Positions 62,723 to 64,000 of a DNA stretch of 64,000 bases are shown here, piece after piece. Every line of letters begins with the position of its first letter. Position 1 is the stretch's first letter. The DNA is taken from NCBI RefSeq assembly GCF_015775515.1, contig NZ_CP065383.1, positions 1,612,001-1,676,000 on the forward strand, read 5' to 3'. Under the pieces are notes generated by a model that made no database searches, had not been told where the DNA came from, and saw only the letters and a program-made list of their open reading frames with translations. Origin of the DNA: Atribacter laminatus (GTDB taxonomy: Bacteria; Atribacterota; Atribacteria; Atribacterales; Atribacteraceae). A program made the translations under genes and the position numbers.

Positions 62723-63043
62723 TTGAAAAACTATTGGAATATCTTTCGACTTAAAATGCATCTTCGCTCCCTTATTGGAGAAAAAGATCAGGGATTTCTA
62801 AGTCTTGGAAAAAAAGCGTTCCAACTGATACATGACAAGGAATTGGAAAGAGAAGATTTAAAAGAAAATGTACAGGAGATTCTTTCCATTGAAGATGAAA
62901 TCGATCAGGTTCGGGAAGCACTCCACCGGGAAATGGGACAACCACCTCGCAAGCAATGCCAGTCCTGTGGGAAATATATCGATACCTATGCACGATATTG
63001 TCCCCATTGTGGAAATATTCAAGAAAGGAGTAAGTCAGAATGA
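62723..63043 (+). CDS. Small coiled-coil protein with C-terminal zinc ribbon
   Basis: 106 residues. A helical, charged region (about 5-80, with LGKKAFQLIHDKELEREDLKENVQEILSIEDEIDQVREALHRE) precedes a double CxxC zinc ribbon, CQSCGKYIDTYARYCPHCGN. TTG 62723 follows GGAGGGAGAGG; an earlier in-frame ATG (62702) lies just before that site. Overlaps purB by 4 bases, so it is the first gene of that operon. Similar zinc-ribbon proteins are common in Gram-positive-like lineages with no known role. Confidence 0.75.
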   Translation: MKNYWNIFRLKMHLRSLIGEKDQGFLSLGKKAFQLIHDKELEREDLKENVQEILSIEDEIDQVREALHREMGQPPRKQCQSCGKYIDTYARYCPHCGNIQERSKSE

Positions 63044-64000
63044 TAGAACGTTACAGTCGACATCAAATGAGTAAAATTTGGGACGAAGAACACCGGGTTC
63101 AAGTTTGGTTAAAAGTTGAAATGTTGGCTTTGGAAGCTTGGGTTAAACTGGGATTATTGACCAAGGATGAATATAAAAAGATTACCGATCAGGTTACTCT
63201 TTCTCTTGATCGTATGAAAGCGATTGAAAGTATCACCCGCCACGATGTCATTGCTTTTCTTAGCAGTTTAACCGAAAAATGCGGCTTAGAATCCCGTTTT
63301 ATTCATTTTGGCATGACGTCATCCGATATGTTGGATACTGCTCAGGCATTTCTTATGAAAGAAGCAGCTGATTTACTTCTTGAAGACTGCCGAAAAGCTC
63401 TCCAATCCATCAAACAAAAAGCCATAAAGTATCGAAGCACGCTTATGGTGGGTCGAACTCATGGAATTCATGCCGAACCAACCACCTTTGGGCTAAAAAT
63501 GGCCATGTGGTATGCCGAAATGCGAAGGAATTACCATCGATTAATCGAAGCTCGCGAAAATATAAGAGTTGGAAAAATTTCTGGAGCAGTAGGGAACTAT
63601 GCGAATATCCCTCCCCTTGTAGAACAATATGTTTGTGAAAAATTGGGTTTAAAACCGGCAGAAGTATCTACCCAGATTATCCAAAGAGACCGTTATGCCG
63701 AATTTGTTTGGGCAATGGCAATGATTGGAACATCCCTAGAAAAGTTTGCTTTGGAGCTGAGAAGCTTGCAAAGAACCGAAATACGAGAGGTTGAAGAAGG
63801 TTTTTCTTCCGGTCAAAAAGGGTCGTCGGCCATGCCTCATAAAAAAAATCCTATCACCGGAGAACAAATATGTGGACTAAGTAGGGTTTTAAGAGGCAAT
63901 CTGGTGGTTGCCATGGAGAACATTCCGCTTTGGCATGAACGGGATATTTCTCATTCTTCAGCTGAACGTATTATTATTCCTGATTGTTGTATACTTTGTG
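63040..64000 (+). CDS. purB: Adenylosuccinate lyase, N-terminal part (cut by window edge)
   Basis: Acts twice in purine synthesis, releasing fumarate from SAICAR and from adenylosuccinate. The frame starts at ATG 63040 after AAAGGAG and stays open to the right edge (320 codons; the family has about 430). Translation gives MIERYSRHQMSKIWDEEHR, then FIHFGMTSSDMLDTAQ, GRTHGIHAEPTTFGLKMA and the superfamily signature GSSAMPHKKNPITGEQ near 266-281. It is the same superfamily as ArgH at 1209. Because it has no stop in the window it is easy to overlook. Confidence 0.96.
   Translation, partial: MIERYSRHQMSKIWDEEHRVQVWLKVEMLALEAWVKLGLLTKDEYKKITDQVTLSLDRMKAIESITRHDVIAFLSSLTEKCGLESRFIHFGMTSSDMLDTAQAFLMKEAADLLLEDCRKALQSIKQKAIKYRSTLMVGRTHGIHAEPTTFGLKMAMWYAEMRRNYHRLIEARENIRVGKISGAVGNYANIPPLVEQYVCEKLGLKPAEVSTQIIQRDRYAEFVWAMAMIGTSLEKFALELRSLQRTEIREVEEGFSSGQKGSSAMPHKKNPITGEQICGLSRVLRGNLVVAMENIPLWHERDISHSSAERIIIPDCCILC

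Overview
The window is a 64 kb piece of a low-GC (roughly 38% by eye) bacterial chromosome, densely coded on both strands. The gene set points to an anaerobe: a two-subunit 2-oxoacid:ferredoxin-type oxidoreductase, [4Fe-4S] proteins, a sulfide-dependent homocysteine route, and no respiratory oxidases. T-box and TPP leaders occur beside genes that suggest a complex envelope (BcsB-like protein, O-antigen-ligase-like proteins, a VanW protein, SurA/PpiD-like foldase). I infer an uncultured-type anaerobic lineage such as Atribacterota. This is an inference from gene content and repeat style, not something a single gene proves.

Layout. 0-7.5 kb: end of argG, argH, glnA, mnmG (reverse strand), an isoaspartyl peptidase/asparaginase and tRNA-Gly(TCC). 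8-15.7 kb: a Gfo/Idh/MocA oxidoreductase, then a TPP-riboswitch-controlled thiamine operon thiW-cytX-thiM-thiE-thiL followed by thiD, then an iron-sulfur aldo/keto reductase. 15.7-18 kb: dispersed repeats interrupted by an IS481-family insertion sequence. 18-26.3 kb: OsmC, a lipoprotein, VanW and peptidyl-prolyl isomerase genes, the fatty-acid and phospholipid cluster fabZ-fabH-fabF-plsY, then trxA, a polysaccharide deacetylase and a small ACT-like protein. 26.4-27.7 kb: 1.3 kb of non-coding DNA that is mostly repeats. 27.7-30.6 kb: a sugar-type ABC transporter. 30.7-33.4 kb: a T-box leader with a Met (ATG) specifier in front of a three-gene homocysteine-synthesis operon. 33.6-38.5 kb: a Lon-like protease and a BcsB-like protein. 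38.7-44.7 kb: grpE-dnaK-dnaJ-rsmE-mtaB. 44.8-49.7 kb: two tandem O-antigen-ligase/TPR paralogues and a TlpA-like lipoprotein. 49.7-54.1 kb: a glycerol-1-phosphate dehydrogenase family protein, a flavin reductase, a B12-binding radical SAM protein and a HAD phosphatase. 54.3-62.1 kb: carA-carB, an exported protein and the oxidoreductase pair. 62.1-64 kb: a UspA protein, a zinc-ribbon protein and the start of purB.

How the genes fit together. argG/argH and carA/carB cover arginine and pyrimidine supply, and glnA supplies glutamine. The thi genes look like a salvage set: two uptake proteins, two kinases, the condensing enzyme and TMP kinase, with no thiC or thiG in the window. The T-box operon matches the archaeal-type homocysteine pathway (DUF39 protein, NIL-ferredoxin, UPF0280 protein), and a methionine-sensing leader fits that job.

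The most notable points are this Met-T-box homocysteine operon, a mosaic family of palindromic intergenic repeats with one 313-bp unit present twice with a single visible difference, and the insertion sequence that has jumped into one of those repeats.
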